Shown here: positions 1-9,704 of the stretch, piece after piece | Layout of the letters: each line of letters begins with the position of its first letter | How positions within the stretch are numbered: position 1 is the stretch's first letter | Source: Geobacteraceae bacterium | GTDB lineage: Bacteria; Desulfobacterota; Desulfuromonadia; Geobacterales; Pseudopelobacteraceae | DNA: 64,000 nt | NCBI GenBank assembly: GCA_013336525.1 | Contig: JAAXTM010000001.1 | Location: 744,001 to 808,000, forward strand | Reading direction: 5' to 3' | Notes under the pieces: generated by a model | The model's input: the letters and a program-made list of their open reading frames with translations, nothing else | The model's database searches: none | What the model was told of the DNA's origin: nothing | Position numbers and translations under genes: made by a program

Positions 1-792
1 AAATTCGCCCGTGAACAGGCGCAGCGCTATGCGGTGTTGCTTAAAGAGGGGATTGTTACCCGGGACCAGTATGAGCTGCTGCTGTCGAATGCCGAATCGC
101 TGGCTGCCGCAGTTGTTGCTGATCGTGCCGCCATAAAAAACGCCAGAATCCAGCTCAGCTATTGCTCCATCCGGTCGCCTATTTCCGGCCGTACCGGCAC
201 GATCGCTCTGCATCCGGGCAACCTGGTGAAGGCAAACGACCTGGCAATCGTGACGGTCAATCAGCTAATTCCGATCTACGCTACCATTTCGCTTCCTGAA
301 AACCGGCTTGCAGAAATAAAGCGGGCCATGGCCGGCAGACAATTGAAGATTGAGGCGGTCATTCCGAACGAACCGGGTGTTACCGAGGCCGGTACGATCA
401 GTTTTCTGGATAATGCCGTCAATCCGGCGACGGGAACGATCAAGCTCAAGGGCGTTTTTGCCAACAAATCGCGAAAACTCTGGCCCGGCCAGTTTACCGA
501 TGTGCTCATAACGCTTGGTTCCCGCAAAAATGCCGTAGTCGTCCCGACCCATGCCATCCAGACCAGCCAGCAGGGAGAATTTGTCTATGTGGTGAAGCCG
601 GATAATACGGTGGAGATGCGGCAGGTAACATCTGCTGCGGCAGCGGGGGCAGAGACGGTGGTCGAGAAGGGGGTAGCAGCGGGTGAAACCGTGGTGACCG
701 ACGGCCAGTTGCGCTTGACACCGGGGGCGATAGTTGAGAGCAAAGACAAACAACCTGCAGTGAAGCAGCCTGTAACGGGCAAGAAACCATGA
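1..792 (+). CDS. RND efflux periplasmic adaptor (HlyD/MexA-like), 5'-truncated
   Basis: The open frame runs from the first base of the window, so the N-terminus lies outside. What remains is the second half of a membrane-fusion protein. It shows the end of the alpha-helical hairpin, the returning lipoyl half (residues around IRSPISGRTG), a beta-barrel region and a membrane-proximal C-terminal domain. Adaptors of this family link an inner-membrane RND pump to an outer-membrane channel. The stop overlaps the pump start by 4 bases (ATGA), so the two are cotranslated. The substrate (drug, metal or solvent) cannot be read from this part. The Lys-rich C-terminal tail is ordinary. Confidence 0.93.
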   Translation, partial: KFAREQAQRYAVLLKEGIVTRDQYELLLSNAESLAAAVVADRAAIKNARIQLSYCSIRSPISGRTGTIALHPGNLVKANDLAIVTVNQLIPIYATISLPENRLAEIKRAMAGRQLKIEAVIPNEPGVTEAGTISFLDNAVNPATGTIKLKGVFANKSRKLWPGQFTDVLITLGSRKNAVVVPTHAIQTSQQGEFVYVVKPDNTVEMRQVTSAAAAGAETVVEKGVAAGETVVTDGQLRLTPGAIVESKDKQPAVKQPVTGKKP

Positions 793-3700
793 ACATCGCG
801 GATATTTTCATCCGCCGTCCCATCATGACCTCCCTCGTCATGATCGCCATCTTCATTTTCGGGGTGGTATCCTACCGCCAGCTGCCGGTTAACGACCTTC
901 CCAACGTTGATTTCCCGACCATCCAGGTCAATGTCTCATTGCCCGGCGCCAATCCTGACACCATGGCATCGGCGGTGGCAACCCCGCTGGAAAACCAGCT
1001 CTCGACCATTGCCGGCGTAGATTCCATGACCTCGACCAACGGTGTCGGCACGACCAGAATCACCCTCCAGTTCAATCTGGACCGCGATATCGATGCAGCT
1101 GCCCAGGATGTCCAGGCGGCCATATCGCTGGCCACCCGCTTTTTGCCGAAAAACATGCCGACGCCGCCTTCATTTCGCAAGGTAAACCCGGCCGATCAGC
1201 CGGTCCTCTACCTCGCACTCAGTTCCCCCACACTGCCGCTCTCCACGATTGACGAGTACGCTCAGACCCTGATAGCGAGCCGCATTTCCACCATCAGCGG
1301 CGTAGCCCAGGTCAACGTAAACGGTTCACAGAAATATGCTGTGCGGGCCCAGCTTGATCCGAAAGCGCTCGCCTCCCGCCAGATCGGCATCAACGAAGTG
1401 GCGACCGCAATCGACTCGGCAAACGTCAATCTGCCGACCGGGGTCCTTGATGGGACAAAACAGGCATACACCATCGAAACCAGCGGACAGCTGTTCAAAG
1501 CGGCCGCCTACCGACAGATGGTGGTAGCGTATCGGAACGGTTCTCCTGTCCGCCTGGAGGAGATCGGGAAGGTCATCGACAGTGTCGAGAACGCCAAGAC
1601 CGCAGGTTGGTACAACAACACACGCGCCATCGTCCTGACCATCCAGCGCCAGCCGGGAACCAACACCATCGAGGTTGTGGACAACGTCAGAAAACTGCTG
1701 CCGACCTTCCGGAGCCAGATGCCGGCCTCTGTTGAACTGGACGTACTGTTTGATCGTTCAATCATGATCCGTGAATCGATGCACGACGTCAAGTTCACCC
1801 TGGTCTTGACGATCTGCCTGGTCGTCATGGTGATCTTCCTCTTTCTGCGCAATCTCTCCGCCACGGTCATCCCATCACTGGCGGTGCCGATGTCCATTGT
1901 CGGCACCTTCTCCGTCATGCATCTCCTCGGTTTTTCCCTCAACAACATCTCCATGATGGCCTTGACCCTTGCGGTCGGTTTTGTCGTGGATGACGCCATT
2001 GTCATGCTGGAGAATATCGTCCGGCACATGGAAAAGGGGGAAAGCGCCATGGAGGCCGCTTTCAAAGGCTCAAGGGAGATAGGTTTCACCATCATCTCCA
2101 TGACAATATCACTGGTTGCGGTTTTCATCCCTGTCCTGTTCATGGGGGGGATTATGGGGCGGCTGCTCAACGAATTCGCCATAACCATCAGCGTGGCGAT
2201 TCTGGTCTCCTGCTTCGTTTCCCTGACCCTGACCCCCATGCTCTGCAGCCGCTTCCTGAAACCTGCGACGACCAGACATCACGGGCGCATGTATATGGCC
2301 ATGGAGCGTTTCTTCGACGGCACGCTGCACCTGTACCAGAGCACCCTGAAACAGGTGCTTCAGTACCGGCGCACGACCATGGCAGTAACGCTGTTGATCA
2401 CGCTGCTGACCGTCTGGCTCTTTACGAGGATCCCGATGGGATTCCTGCCGGCTGAAGACACCGGACGGCTCAACGCCGACACCGAAACGGCCCAGGGAAC
2501 ATCCTTCGCTGACATGAAACTGCATCAGGAAGCGGTGGCGGCCATCATTGCCAAGGATCCCAATATTGACGGGTTCATGTCCTTTATCGGGGGAATCCGC
2601 AGCAGTAACGAAGGCAGATTTTTCATGCGGCTCAAGCCGCACGATCAACGAAAACTCTCCGCAGATGAGATCATTCAGGAACTGCGCCCCAAGCTGGCCA
2701 AGGTTGCTGGAGTCCGCACCTTCCTGAGAAACGTCCCCTCGATCCAGATCGGCGGCACCAGTTCCAAAAGCATGTACCAGTTCACCCTGAAGGGTCAGGA
2801 TACGGATGAGCTGTACCGCTCTGCAACTGATTTCGAGGCAAAGCTGCGTGAAATCCCGGAGCTCCTGGACGTGACCAGCGATCTGCAGATCAGCAACCCG
2901 CAGGTGCATGTCGAGGTAAACCGGGACAAGGTCGCAGCACTGGGACTCACCGTACTGCAGGTGGAGGATGCCCTTGCCTATGCATACGGCTCGCGTCAGG
3001 TTTCCTCCATCTTTGCTCCGACCAACCAGTACCAGGTAATCCTCGAACTTGACCCGATTTATCAGGGAGATCCGGCAGCGCTGGGGATGCTCTACATACA
3101 AGCCAATACCGGGCAGCTGATACCGCTTGAAACCATCGCGACCATCTCCAAGACCATCGGCCCGTTGGCGGTCAACCACCTGGGGCTGCTCCCGGCGGTA
3201 ACGCTCTCGTTCAATCTCCGTCCCGGGGTGGCGCTGGGAGATGCGATAAAGCTTGTTGACAATCTTGCAAACACGACACTCCCAACATCCGTCAGCACTA
3301 GCTTCCAGGGTACCGCCCAGGCATTTCAGTCCTCGTTCAGCGGGTTATGGATGCTGCTGGTAATGACCATTTTTGTCATCTATGTTGTGCTTGGAATACT
3401 CTACGAAAGCTATATCCACCCGATCACGATTCTCTCCGGACTGCCGGCAGCAGGATTCGGGGCACTGATCACCCTGATGATCTTCAAATGCGAACTGAAC
3501 ATTTATGCTTTTGTCGGGATCATCATGCTGATCGGCATCGTCAAAAAGAACGCCATCATGATGATTGATTTTGCTCTGGAAGCCGAGAGAAACGAAGGGA
3601 AGTCGCCAATTGACGCAATTTATGAAGGGGCGATCGTACGTTTCCGGCCGATAATGATGACCACTATGGCGGCCCTGATGGGAACCCTCCCGATTGCCAT

Positions 3701-3863
3701 CGGCCTTGGCGCCGGCGGCGAATCCCGGCAACCGCTTGGTCTTGCGGTGGTGGGCGGGTTGCTGACATCACAGTTATTGACCCTCTACATCACCCCGGTC
3801 GTGTACTACTATATGGCTCTGCTCCTGACCAAAGTGCGGCCAAGAAAAACTCTGATTAACTAG
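789..3863 (+). CDS. RND multidrug efflux transporter, inner-membrane subunit (AcrB/MdtB type)
   Basis: Full length at 1024 residues, normal for hydrophobe/amphiphile efflux RND pumps. It begins with the classic N-terminal helix followed by RRPIMTSLVMIAIFIFG. It has two large periplasmic loops and about twelve membrane helices. The TM4 proton-relay pair of Asp residues is present (VGFVVDDAIVMLENI, near residue 405). The ATG overlaps the stop of the adaptor gene. As a family it exchanges protons for lipophilic compounds and works with the adaptor and a TolC-like channel. No outer-membrane factor gene follows, so it is probably upstream of the window. The MdtB/MexF-like subtype is a guess from overall resemblance. 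Confidence 0.93.
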   Translation: MNIADIFIRRPIMTSLVMIAIFIFGVVSYRQLPVNDLPNVDFPTIQVNVSLPGANPDTMASAVATPLENQLSTIAGVDSMTSTNGVGTTRITLQFNLDRDIDAAAQDVQAAISLATRFLPKNMPTPPSFRKVNPADQPVLYLALSSPTLPLSTIDEYAQTLIASRISTISGVAQVNVNGSQKYAVRAQLDPKALASRQIGINEVATAIDSANVNLPTGVLDGTKQAYTIETSGQLFKAAAYRQMVVAYRNGSPVRLEEIGKVIDSVENAKTAGWYNNTRAIVLTIQRQPGTNTIEVVDNVRKLLPTFRSQMPASVELDVLFDRSIMIRESMHDVKFTLVLTICLVVMVIFLFLRNLSATVIPSLAVPMSIVGTFSVMHLLGFSLNNISMMALTLAVGFVVDDAIVMLENIVRHMEKGESAMEAAFKGSREIGFTIISMTISLVAVFIPVLFMGGIMGRLLNEFAITISVAILVSCFVSLTLTPMLCSRFLKPATTRHHGRMYMAMERFFDGTLHLYQSTLKQVLQYRRTTMAVTLLITLLTVWLFTRIPMGFLPAEDTGRLNADTETAQGTSFADMKLHQEAVAAIIAKDPNIDGFMSFIGGIRSSNEGRFFMRLKPHDQRKLSADEIIQELRPKLAKVAGVRTFLRNVPSIQIGGTSSKSMYQFTLKGQDTDELYRSATDFEAKLREIPELLDVTSDLQISNPQVHVEVNRDKVAALGLTVLQVEDALAYAYGSRQVSSIFAPTNQYQVILELDPIYQGDPAALGMLYIQANTGQLIPLETIATISKTIGPLAVNHLGLLPAVTLSFNLRPGVALGDAIKLVDNLANTTLPTSVSTSFQGTAQAFQSSFSGLWMLLVMTIFVIYVVLGILYESYIHPITILSGLPAAGFGALITLMIFKCELNIYAFVGIIMLIGIVKKNAIMMIDFALEAERNEGKSPIDAIYEGAIVRFRPIMMTTMAALMGTLPIAIGLGAGGESRQPLGLAVVGGLLTSQLLTLYITPVVYYYMALLLTKVRPRKTLIN

Positions 3864-3880
3864 TTTCCGTCCGGATTGAT

Positions 3881-6496
3881 CTAAAAAAACTTGTTATGTC
3901 TGGCAAAATATTTGCGCGTTTCGTCAGTTGCAACCATCAATATGGCAAACGGGATCAACAATATCCAGACGTCTGCGCCGATGGGGGCACAGCCGAACAG
4001 TGAATTACCGAGTGATGTGTAGATAATAAGAGCCGCTAGAACGACTTCAGTGGTTATCCCCACCAATACGAGTCGATTCGAGAAAAAACCCAGCGTCATA
4101 AGCGACGTGTGTGGTGAGCGGCAGACAAAGACGTTGGCGACCTGTGTCACGATGATACCGGCGAGACAGGCGGTGGTCGCCTGAAGATAGAGCGTTGACG
4201 TGGTCGCCAGCGGCTGCCCCCAGCTCCAGCCACCTCCGTACATGACGTAGAAATAGGCCGTCATCCCGGCAAACGCCTCCAGCAGCCCCAGATACAGATA
4301 AGCTCTTATAAGCACGCCCTTCGTGAGCAGGTGTTCGTTTTTTGGCCTTGGAGGCCGCTGCATGATGTCTGGCGACGGTTTTTCCGCCCCGAGGGCCAGC
4401 GCCGGAAACATGTCGGTACCCAAGTCCACCGCCAGGATCTGCATAATGGTAAGAGGCAACGGTATGCCGAACAGGATGTAGGCGATGTAGGGGATCAATT
4501 CCGGGATGTTGGAAGCGAAGATGTAGGTAGTGAAGTTCCTGATGTTCTCAAAAACGGCGCGCCCTTCCTCAATGGCATGTACGATGGAAGCAAAGTTATC
4601 ATCCAGAAGCACTATATCCGCCGCCTCACGTGCAACGCTGGTTCCGGACAACCCCATGGCGATGCCGACATGTGCCTTTTTCAGGGCCGGTGCGTCATTG
4701 ACGCCATCGCCGGTAACAGCAACCCTGTGCCCTTCCTCGATCAACAGACTGACGACATGCATCTTGTTCTGCGGTGACATGCGGGCGAAGATCAGATTCT
4801 CTTTTTTAAGTTCCTCACGCAAACGTTCGTCCGGCATACCGGCGCACTGATGCCCCTCGATGACCACCGGATCTCCGGTAATCAAACCGATATCCTTCGC
4901 GATAGCCGCCGCCGTCAGCCCGGCATCACCGGTAATCATGATGACCTTGATGCCTGCGCTGTGACAATCTTGAAGGGCCTGCTGCACTTCGGGGCGTGGC
5001 GGGTCCAGCAGTCCCATAAAACCGGCAAAGGTCAACCCCTCTTCAGGAATATCTCCAGCCGGAAGTCCATCAAGTTCCTTGAATGCGAGTGCGATCACCC
5101 GCAGCCCCTCTGAGGCCATGGTCTGCAAACGATCCTGAAGTCCCGGAATGGTGGCGTTATCTAGCGGGAGACTCGCAGAACCGCCCTGAGAGAGCATTGT
5201 ACAGAGCGGCAGTACACTTTCGCCCGCCCCTTTGACCAACACGAATAATTTTCCGTTCATCCGATGGAGGGTCGCCATCCGCTTCCTCTCCGAATCGAAG
5301 GGGATCTCGCCGAGCCGCTCACCGCTTACCGCACCCTGCCGGGCCGCATAGCTGTAAAGCGCCGTCTCGGTCGGATCTCCCTTGACCTCTTCCGGAGTGA
5401 CGGTGACGTTGTTGCAGAGCTGGGCAACGGTGCGGGCCATTGTGCCATCCTCATCAGGACTCCAGGAAGTTTTAACGGTCATCCGGTTTTGCGTCAGCGT
5501 GCCGGTTTTGTCGGTACAGATCAGGTCAACCGAGCCGAGCGCCTCCACGGCGTTCAGGCTTTTCACCAGTGCGTTCCGGCTCGCCATCCGCTTGCTGCCC
5601 ATAGCCAGTGAAAGGGTTACCGTCGGCAGCAACCCTTCAGGAACGCAGGCGATGATGATGCCGATGGCGAAGAGGAAATTATCCCAGAACCCCCTCCCGA
5701 CCAAGCCGCCAATCAGGAAAAAACAGGCGCCGCCAGCCACTGCGATGATGGCGACAATGCGGCTCACCCTGGTTATTTCGACATGAAGCGGGCTCACCTC
5801 TTCCACGACCTTGCCGGTAATCTGGGCGATCTTGCCGAATTCGGTTGCCATGCCGGTCGCATAGACTACCGCCTTACCACTGCCACTCACGACAAGCGTC
5901 CCCGCAAACACGAGGTTTTCGCTCTCAAGCAGTTCACTCTCAGAAGGAGCCTCCGTTAACTGCTTGGAATCTGATTCGCCGGTCAGCGGGGCATTGTTAA
6001 CGGTCAGCCTGCTTGTCTCCACGACCCGCGCATCGGCCGGCACCTTGTCCCCTTCTCGCAGCAGCACCAGATCTCCCGGCACAACCTCAGTCGCATCTAT
6101 CTCACATTCAGTTCCGTCCCTGATCACGGCAACCCGAAACGGCAGCATCTTGCGCAGTTCCTCAATCGCCTTTTCAGTGCGGTATTCCTGAATGAAGGTG
6201 AAGATGGCGTTGATGAAGATGACGGCCAGAATAGCAACCCCGAGGCGCAATAGCCCTTCGCCGGGGTGGAGATATTCGGACAGAAAACAGAGGGCAGCGG
6301 CAAACCAGAGCAGCAGGGCCAGGAAGTGGGTGAATTGTGCCGCAAGACGGGAGATCATGGGACGGCCATGCACTTCATGGATCTCGTTACATCCATACTC
6401 GGCATGTCGCCGCGTTGCCTCTTCGGCCGTGATCCCCTGAGGGCTGCTCAGCAAACTCGAAAATACCTTGTCCGTTGAAAGAGCTTGTATTTTCAT
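3881..6496 (-). CDS. P-type cation-transporting ATPase (type II, Ca2+ or Na+/K+-like)
   Basis: 871 residues with every P-type hallmark: an N-terminal cation-ATPase domain, TGES in the actuator domain (about 173-176), the ion-site motif PEGLLPT in TM4 (about 286-292), the phosphorylated Asp in DKTGTLT (about D329), and the hinge TGDGVNDAPALKKA. There are about ten membrane helices. The PEGLLPT motif and the sequence around it resemble type IIC Na+/K+-like and IIA Ca2+ pumps more than heavy-metal pumps, and there is no CPC motif. The ion cannot be decided by eye. The gene lies 6 bases downstream of a universal stress protein gene, so they form an operon. It converges on the RND operon with only 17 bases between stops. 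Confidence 0.92.
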   Translation of the reverse strand: MKIQALSTDKVFSSLLSSPQGITAEEATRRHAEYGCNEIHEVHGRPMISRLAAQFTHFLALLLWFAAALCFLSEYLHPGEGLLRLGVAILAVIFINAIFTFIQEYRTEKAIEELRKMLPFRVAVIRDGTECEIDATEVVPGDLVLLREGDKVPADARVVETSRLTVNNAPLTGESDSKQLTEAPSESELLESENLVFAGTLVVSGSGKAVVYATGMATEFGKIAQITGKVVEEVSPLHVEITRVSRIVAIIAVAGGACFFLIGGLVGRGFWDNFLFAIGIIIACVPEGLLPTVTLSLAMGSKRMASRNALVKSLNAVEALGSVDLICTDKTGTLTQNRMTVKTSWSPDEDGTMARTVAQLCNNVTVTPEEVKGDPTETALYSYAARQGAVSGERLGEIPFDSERKRMATLHRMNGKLFVLVKGAGESVLPLCTMLSQGGSASLPLDNATIPGLQDRLQTMASEGLRVIALAFKELDGLPAGDIPEEGLTFAGFMGLLDPPRPEVQQALQDCHSAGIKVIMITGDAGLTAAAIAKDIGLITGDPVVIEGHQCAGMPDERLREELKKENLIFARMSPQNKMHVVSLLIEEGHRVAVTGDGVNDAPALKKAHVGIAMGLSGTSVAREAADIVLLDDNFASIVHAIEEGRAVFENIRNFTTYIFASNIPELIPYIAYILFGIPLPLTIMQILAVDLGTDMFPALALGAEKPSPDIMQRPPRPKNEHLLTKGVLIRAYLYLGLLEAFAGMTAYFYVMYGGGWSWGQPLATTSTLYLQATTACLAGIIVTQVANVFVCRSPHTSLMTLGFFSNRLVLVGITTEVVLAALIIYTSLGNSLFGCAPIGADVWILLIPFAILMVATDETRKYFARHNKFF

Positions 6497-6502
6497 GTCG
6501 GT

Positions 6503-7297
6503 TCAGTGCCCCGCCCGGAACAGTATAGCATTACAGGGTGGCTGATGCATGACATCACCGGCGGGGTTGCCAAAGAAAATTCGCCTCAATAGACCGCGCT
6601 CAGTTGCCCCCAGTATGATCAGATCATTGTGGCGGGTGATCGCTTCCACGGTAACGGCTTTGCCTAAAGGGCCGCTGCCGCCACGTTCCAGCACGGTAAC
6701 GTGTCTCTGCTGCAACTGTTTCCTGAACTCTGTGATGCCGTCAGGCATTCCGCCTGCGTCACGTACTGCGGAGAGGTGAAACAGCGTGACCTGTGCGTGA
6801 AAACTCCTGGCAAGTTCGGTGATAAATATCAGGCGACTTTCCTTGTCGCTGATGCTCTTTCCAAGTGGCACCAGGATATGTCCGGGGTGCGGTTTGGCCA
6901 TGGTGATCGCCCGCATGATCACCAAATCGGAGCTGACTGTCCTCAACAGGTGGTGAACGGTATGACGCTGCAGGTTCGCCCCGTAGCGTTCAAATGGCGT
7001 CATTGGGTAAAACACAAGATCGGCACCTTCCACCTGCGCCCTCTTCGGCAGCAGCTTGCTGATATCACCGATCTCGGTTATCCGGGTCACGGGGATATCC
7101 AATTCAAAAGCGATCGTGGTGAGATGATCCAGATGGCGATCCGTGTGAGCAAGTACGGTCTCGTTACTTCCCTTGTCATGAGCGGCATACAGCACAAGCT
7201 CGGCTTTGCACGCTGCCGCCATCGATATGGCATAACGGGCGATAACCGTGGAGACCGTGTGTTCGTTGATGACGGAGAATATTTTGCGGTAGCTCAT
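6503..7297 (-). CDS. Two-domain universal stress protein (UspA family)
   Basis: 264 residues from the chosen start, which has a good ribosome site (AGGGGA, 7 bases before ATG). An upstream in-frame start at 7351 would add 18 residues without such a site. Two Usp folds are arranged in tandem: the first begins YRKIFSVINEH, and the second (from about residue 145) begins HILVPLG and carries the nucleotide-binding-like signature ILGATERGLLRRIFFGN near the C-terminus. Family members bind ATP or sense stress in the cytosol. The gene is cotranscribed with the P-type ATPase that follows, which suggests a shared response to ionic or general stress (inference). Confidence 0.88.
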   Translation of the reverse strand: MSYRKIFSVINEHTVSTVIARYAISMAAACKAELVLYAAHDKGSNETVLAHTDRHLDHLTTIAFELDIPVTRITEIGDISKLLPKRAQVEGADLVFYPMTPFERYGANLQRHTVHHLLRTVSSDLVIMRAITMAKPHPGHILVPLGKSISDKESRLIFITELARSFHAQVTLFHLSAVRDAGGMPDGITEFRKQLQQRHVTVLERGGSGPLGKAVTVEAITRHNDLIILGATERGLLRRIFFGNPAGDVMHQPPCNAILFRAGH

Positions 7298-7665
7298 GGC
7301 ATTTCCCCTGGAATTCGGGCATGCTGCCCGTGTTAGTACCGGTTTATTCACTGATATTTTTTACTTCAAAAGCCATCGCCAGCTTGAAACGCGGTCATGG
7401 TGCCTGTGCCCCGGAAGAGGTTGAATAGTTTCAGCCAACTGCAACCATGAGATATTGCCCGCAATTGAAGGGTGGTAACACCCTTCTTTCGGGAGAACTG
7501 TTTCGTTGGCTTGTAAAGATTATAGATGCCAAGTGAGACAAGGCAAGCAGCACATCTATTTTAATCAATTTATGCTTTTCAGTAATTTGCCGGAGATGAC
7601 AGAGAGGCTCGGGCTTATGGTGTTGCCACCGGCTTTCAAATGTCGGGATTACCGGCTGCGCTGGA
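7298..7665. other. Intergenic region with one hairpin
   Basis: No convincing gene. A perfect 8-bp stem with a 4-base loop lies at 7467-7486 (GAAGGGTG, loop GTAA, CACCCTTC). It may be a transcription terminator or leader structure, but no strong T-run follows it. The region must contain the promoter for the stress-protein/ATPase operon. I could not identify clear -35/-10 boxes. Confidence 0.5.
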
Positions 7666-7703
7666 CAAAAAAAGAGGGGGAAAGCCCGCACCGGCCTTCC
7701 CCC
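7666..7703 (-). terminator. Rho-independent terminator after the HesB-like gene
   Basis: On the minus strand an 11-bp stem (GGGGGAAGGCC paired with GGCTTTCCCCC, one G-T pair) with a 6-base loop is followed by TCTTTTTTT. It lies 27 bases beyond the TAG stop of the HesB-like gene, which fits termination of that transcript and supports the idea that the gene extends this far. Confidence 0.88.
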
Positions 7704-7729
7704 TACTTCATCCAACTATTAAAGTAATT

Positions 7730-8017
7730 CTATGCGCAGGAGGAACCATACTCCTGCGAGATCACGAAACCACCACGGTCTCCAGAATTAACAAAATCAA
7801 TTTGCTGCCCCTCCAAAAAGGAGCTCAGACTCTTTTCTGCAAGCAACTCAATACCATTCACACTCATTTTGTTGTCATCATCACCCGGCTCATCCAGAGC
7901 CAGCCCCAATCGGGGGCCTCCTCAACCAAAACCCTCAAACACCACCCGCAGCATTTTGTCGGGGTTCTGAGCCAAGATAGGCTCCAGAGCACTCTTTGCC
8001 TCATCTGTAATTTTCAT
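7730..8017 (-). CDS. IscA/HesB-like selenoprotein (in-frame TGA read as Sec)
   Basis: Read through one TGA (7922-7924), the frame gives 95 residues that match the A-type Fe-S carrier fold from end to end. The N-terminus is MKITDEAKSA, the core is LRVVFEGFG-U-GGPRLGLALDEP, and the C-terminus is SQEYGSSCA. Sec falls at residue 32, where IscA has its first ligand Cys (SGCSG in E. coli). Cys94 stands for the C-terminal CGC ligands. A strong ribosome site (AAAGGAG) lies 8 bases before ATG, and a terminator follows the TAG stop. A SECIS-like hairpin follows the TGA. If TGA were a true stop, only a 31-residue stub would be made. HesB-like selenoproteins are an established family. The role is probably Fe-S or redox chemistry, but the exact substrate is unknown. 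Conventional ORF callers would miss this gene. Confidence 0.87.
7885..7921 (-). promoter_or_regulatory. Candidate bacterial SECIS for the HesB-like gene
   Basis: Starting 19 bases after the TGA, the transcript can form a 7-bp stem (CUGGCUC with GAGCCGG, one wobble pair) closed by the 5-base loop UGGAU, with G in the second loop position. The loop begins 26 bases after the TGA, inside the usual spacing for SelB-dependent elements. A second, nearer hairpin (GGCCCC with GGGGCU) also exists. Confidence 0.7.
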
Positions 8018-8202
8018 AATATTACTCCTTTTACTATATCCATATATCTATATATATCAAAAGAAGTTAAAGATTGCCAGTTTTTTTACGTGCAAGAAAA
8101 ACGAGACATCCCAATTCCGACGGTAGTAAGTCCAGTTAAGTCCAGTTAAGTCCAATCTATTTCAATCAGTCCACGTCAAAAGTGTTAGCCTGAGGCTTTC
8201 TT

Positions 8203-9480
8203 TCATCCTGTCAACCCTGTGAGAAAATCGGACATGCTCTTCACGTCCCGCATCTCCCTGAATTCCCTGTAGCCATCAACACCATCGGCATCAAAACCGC
8301 GATAGTAGCAGGGCCTGGATCTCTTCAATCCCGAAAGGGCTTTACTGGTGGCATAACTTGAATCTGCGAGTTTTTCCGCCTTGAACTTCAGACCGAGTAT
8401 TATGCTAAACCCGAGCTGGAACAAACTTTTCAGATTTTCGCCGGCAAGGATTTCCGCCCCCTTAGCTTCATCCCCTTGGCTCAGGTACTCAAGGGCAATG
8501 TCCAAGTAGCCGTAAACCCTTTCCACTACAGACTTCATGTATTCCGTGCCGTCAAGATTTGCTTGATCTGCCACAAGTGCAGTATTGATGAGATAATTCA
8601 GCTCCATACGGAAAAGTTCCGAGTCCATAAGGAGAATAACCCTCTCCAGGAACGTTTTTCCGGTCAAAAACGCCTCGGGAAGCGTGGTTGCTTCATCTGT
8701 TTGCAGCAGCACTTTGTTCTGGCTGGGGGCAAAAGTCTCCGGGTTGATACGGGAATAAATCTCAAGCGCTTCATCATAAGGAGGAAAACCATAATCGGCA
8801 AGACGTCCTGATTTTATGCGATAGCATTCCTCCTCTGACTCTATGTCTATTTCACCACTGACACTTTCCATGAGTGTTGTGTAGAGTGGATTGTCCAAAC
8901 GGCAGACCAACTCAAGAAAGAAACCGATTGTCTCAGCATGTTTGGGGTTCTTGAATTTTATCAGGAACACATCGTCAAAGGTATGGTCCCAATCCGTCTG
9001 ACGTTCTTCATCGGTATTGATATCGCCAATCCCCCCCGCGACAACAAGCTCCCTCCCCAGAAAAAGGGAGAGGAGATTGAAATCCAGGTGCGGGAGTAAT
9101 TCCAGAAAATGTTCCTCACTCCCTTTCAGAATATACTCCAGATATTCGACGGCCTTGTCTTCAAAAAACGACCAGCCACGCCAGAGTTCCATATCCAGTA
9201 TAAAAACGCACTGCTCCGGACTTGCCAAACCCAGTAATTCCATGGCGTCAGGACCGCTATTTTCCTTGAAAAGCCAATACAACTCCTGAGGTTGCATGGC
9301 CCTGGCCAGCTTCTTGCCGTCAAGATTTCCCAGAATCAGGGCCAGCTTTTCCTTGGGAAGCACCCCTTCGAGATAGATGCGTTTGTCTTCAAAAGGAAGT
9401 TTACAGAACTCTTCCTCTCCAAGTCGCACACTGTTTACAGCTGTTGTTCCTGTAACTATTTCAGTCATGCCTTTTTTCAC
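8203..9480 (-). CDS. DUF6178-like protein of unknown function
   Basis: 425 residues, soluble, acidic, largely helical, with no signal peptide or membrane segment. The start is a GTG with a good AAGGAG site 8 bases upstream; a second in-frame ATG lies four codons in. The sequence resembles a family seen in Geobacter and relatives (DUF6178), recalled from general features such as PFEDKRIYLEGVLPKEKL and LWRGWSFFEDK, so the family name is tentative. No catalytic motif is evident. It lies just upstream of the HesB-like selenoprotein gene, separated by about 185 bases containing short direct repeats (taagtcca, three times near 8128-8155). No function can be assigned. Confidence 0.75.
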   Translation of the reverse strand: MKKGMTEIVTGTTAVNSVRLGEEEFCKLPFEDKRIYLEGVLPKEKLALILGNLDGKKLARAMQPQELYWLFKENSGPDAMELLGLASPEQCVFILDMELWRGWSFFEDKAVEYLEYILKGSEEHFLELLPHLDFNLLSLFLGRELVVAGGIGDINTDEERQTDWDHTFDDVFLIKFKNPKHAETIGFFLELVCRLDNPLYTTLMESVSGEIDIESEEECYRIKSGRLADYGFPPYDEALEIYSRINPETFAPSQNKVLLQTDEATTLPEAFLTGKTFLERVILLMDSELFRMELNYLINTALVADQANLDGTEYMKSVVERVYGYLDIALEYLSQGDEAKGAEILAGENLKSLFQLGFSIILGLKFKAEKLADSSYATSKALSGLKRSRPCYYRGFDADGVDGYREFREMRDVKSMSDFLTGLTG

Positions 9481-9704
9481 TGCTTATTCTCCTTGTTAAA
9501 CGGAATCCAGTGCTCGCCTTCCATGATAGCATCTTTTTCAAGGAGTCCGTCAAAAATGGAGTTTGACTGCAAAACGGCTTTCTGCAATATTCAAAATGAT
9601 GTGGGTTTTTAAATCAGTGGCATCTAGAGGGCTGCAAACAACTTGGAAAGTTTGGAGATTGGTCAGTTGAGGCAAAAAAATATCACATCATGAACATCCC
9701 AACT

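Noticed and set aside
2109..3179. Long minus-strand open frame (356 codons) inside the RND pump gene
   Set aside because: It is a shadow of the pump coding sequence. The opposite-strand protein shows no domain, signal or ribosome site.
7640..8149. Plus-strand open frame of 169 codons
   Set aside because: It is antisense to the HesB-like selenoprotein gene, which has a ribosome site, family match and terminator. The plus-strand protein has no family features.
8128..8155. Short direct repeats taagtcca as regulatory iterons
   Set aside because: Three short units only, with no replication or partition gene nearby. Chance or slippage is more likely.
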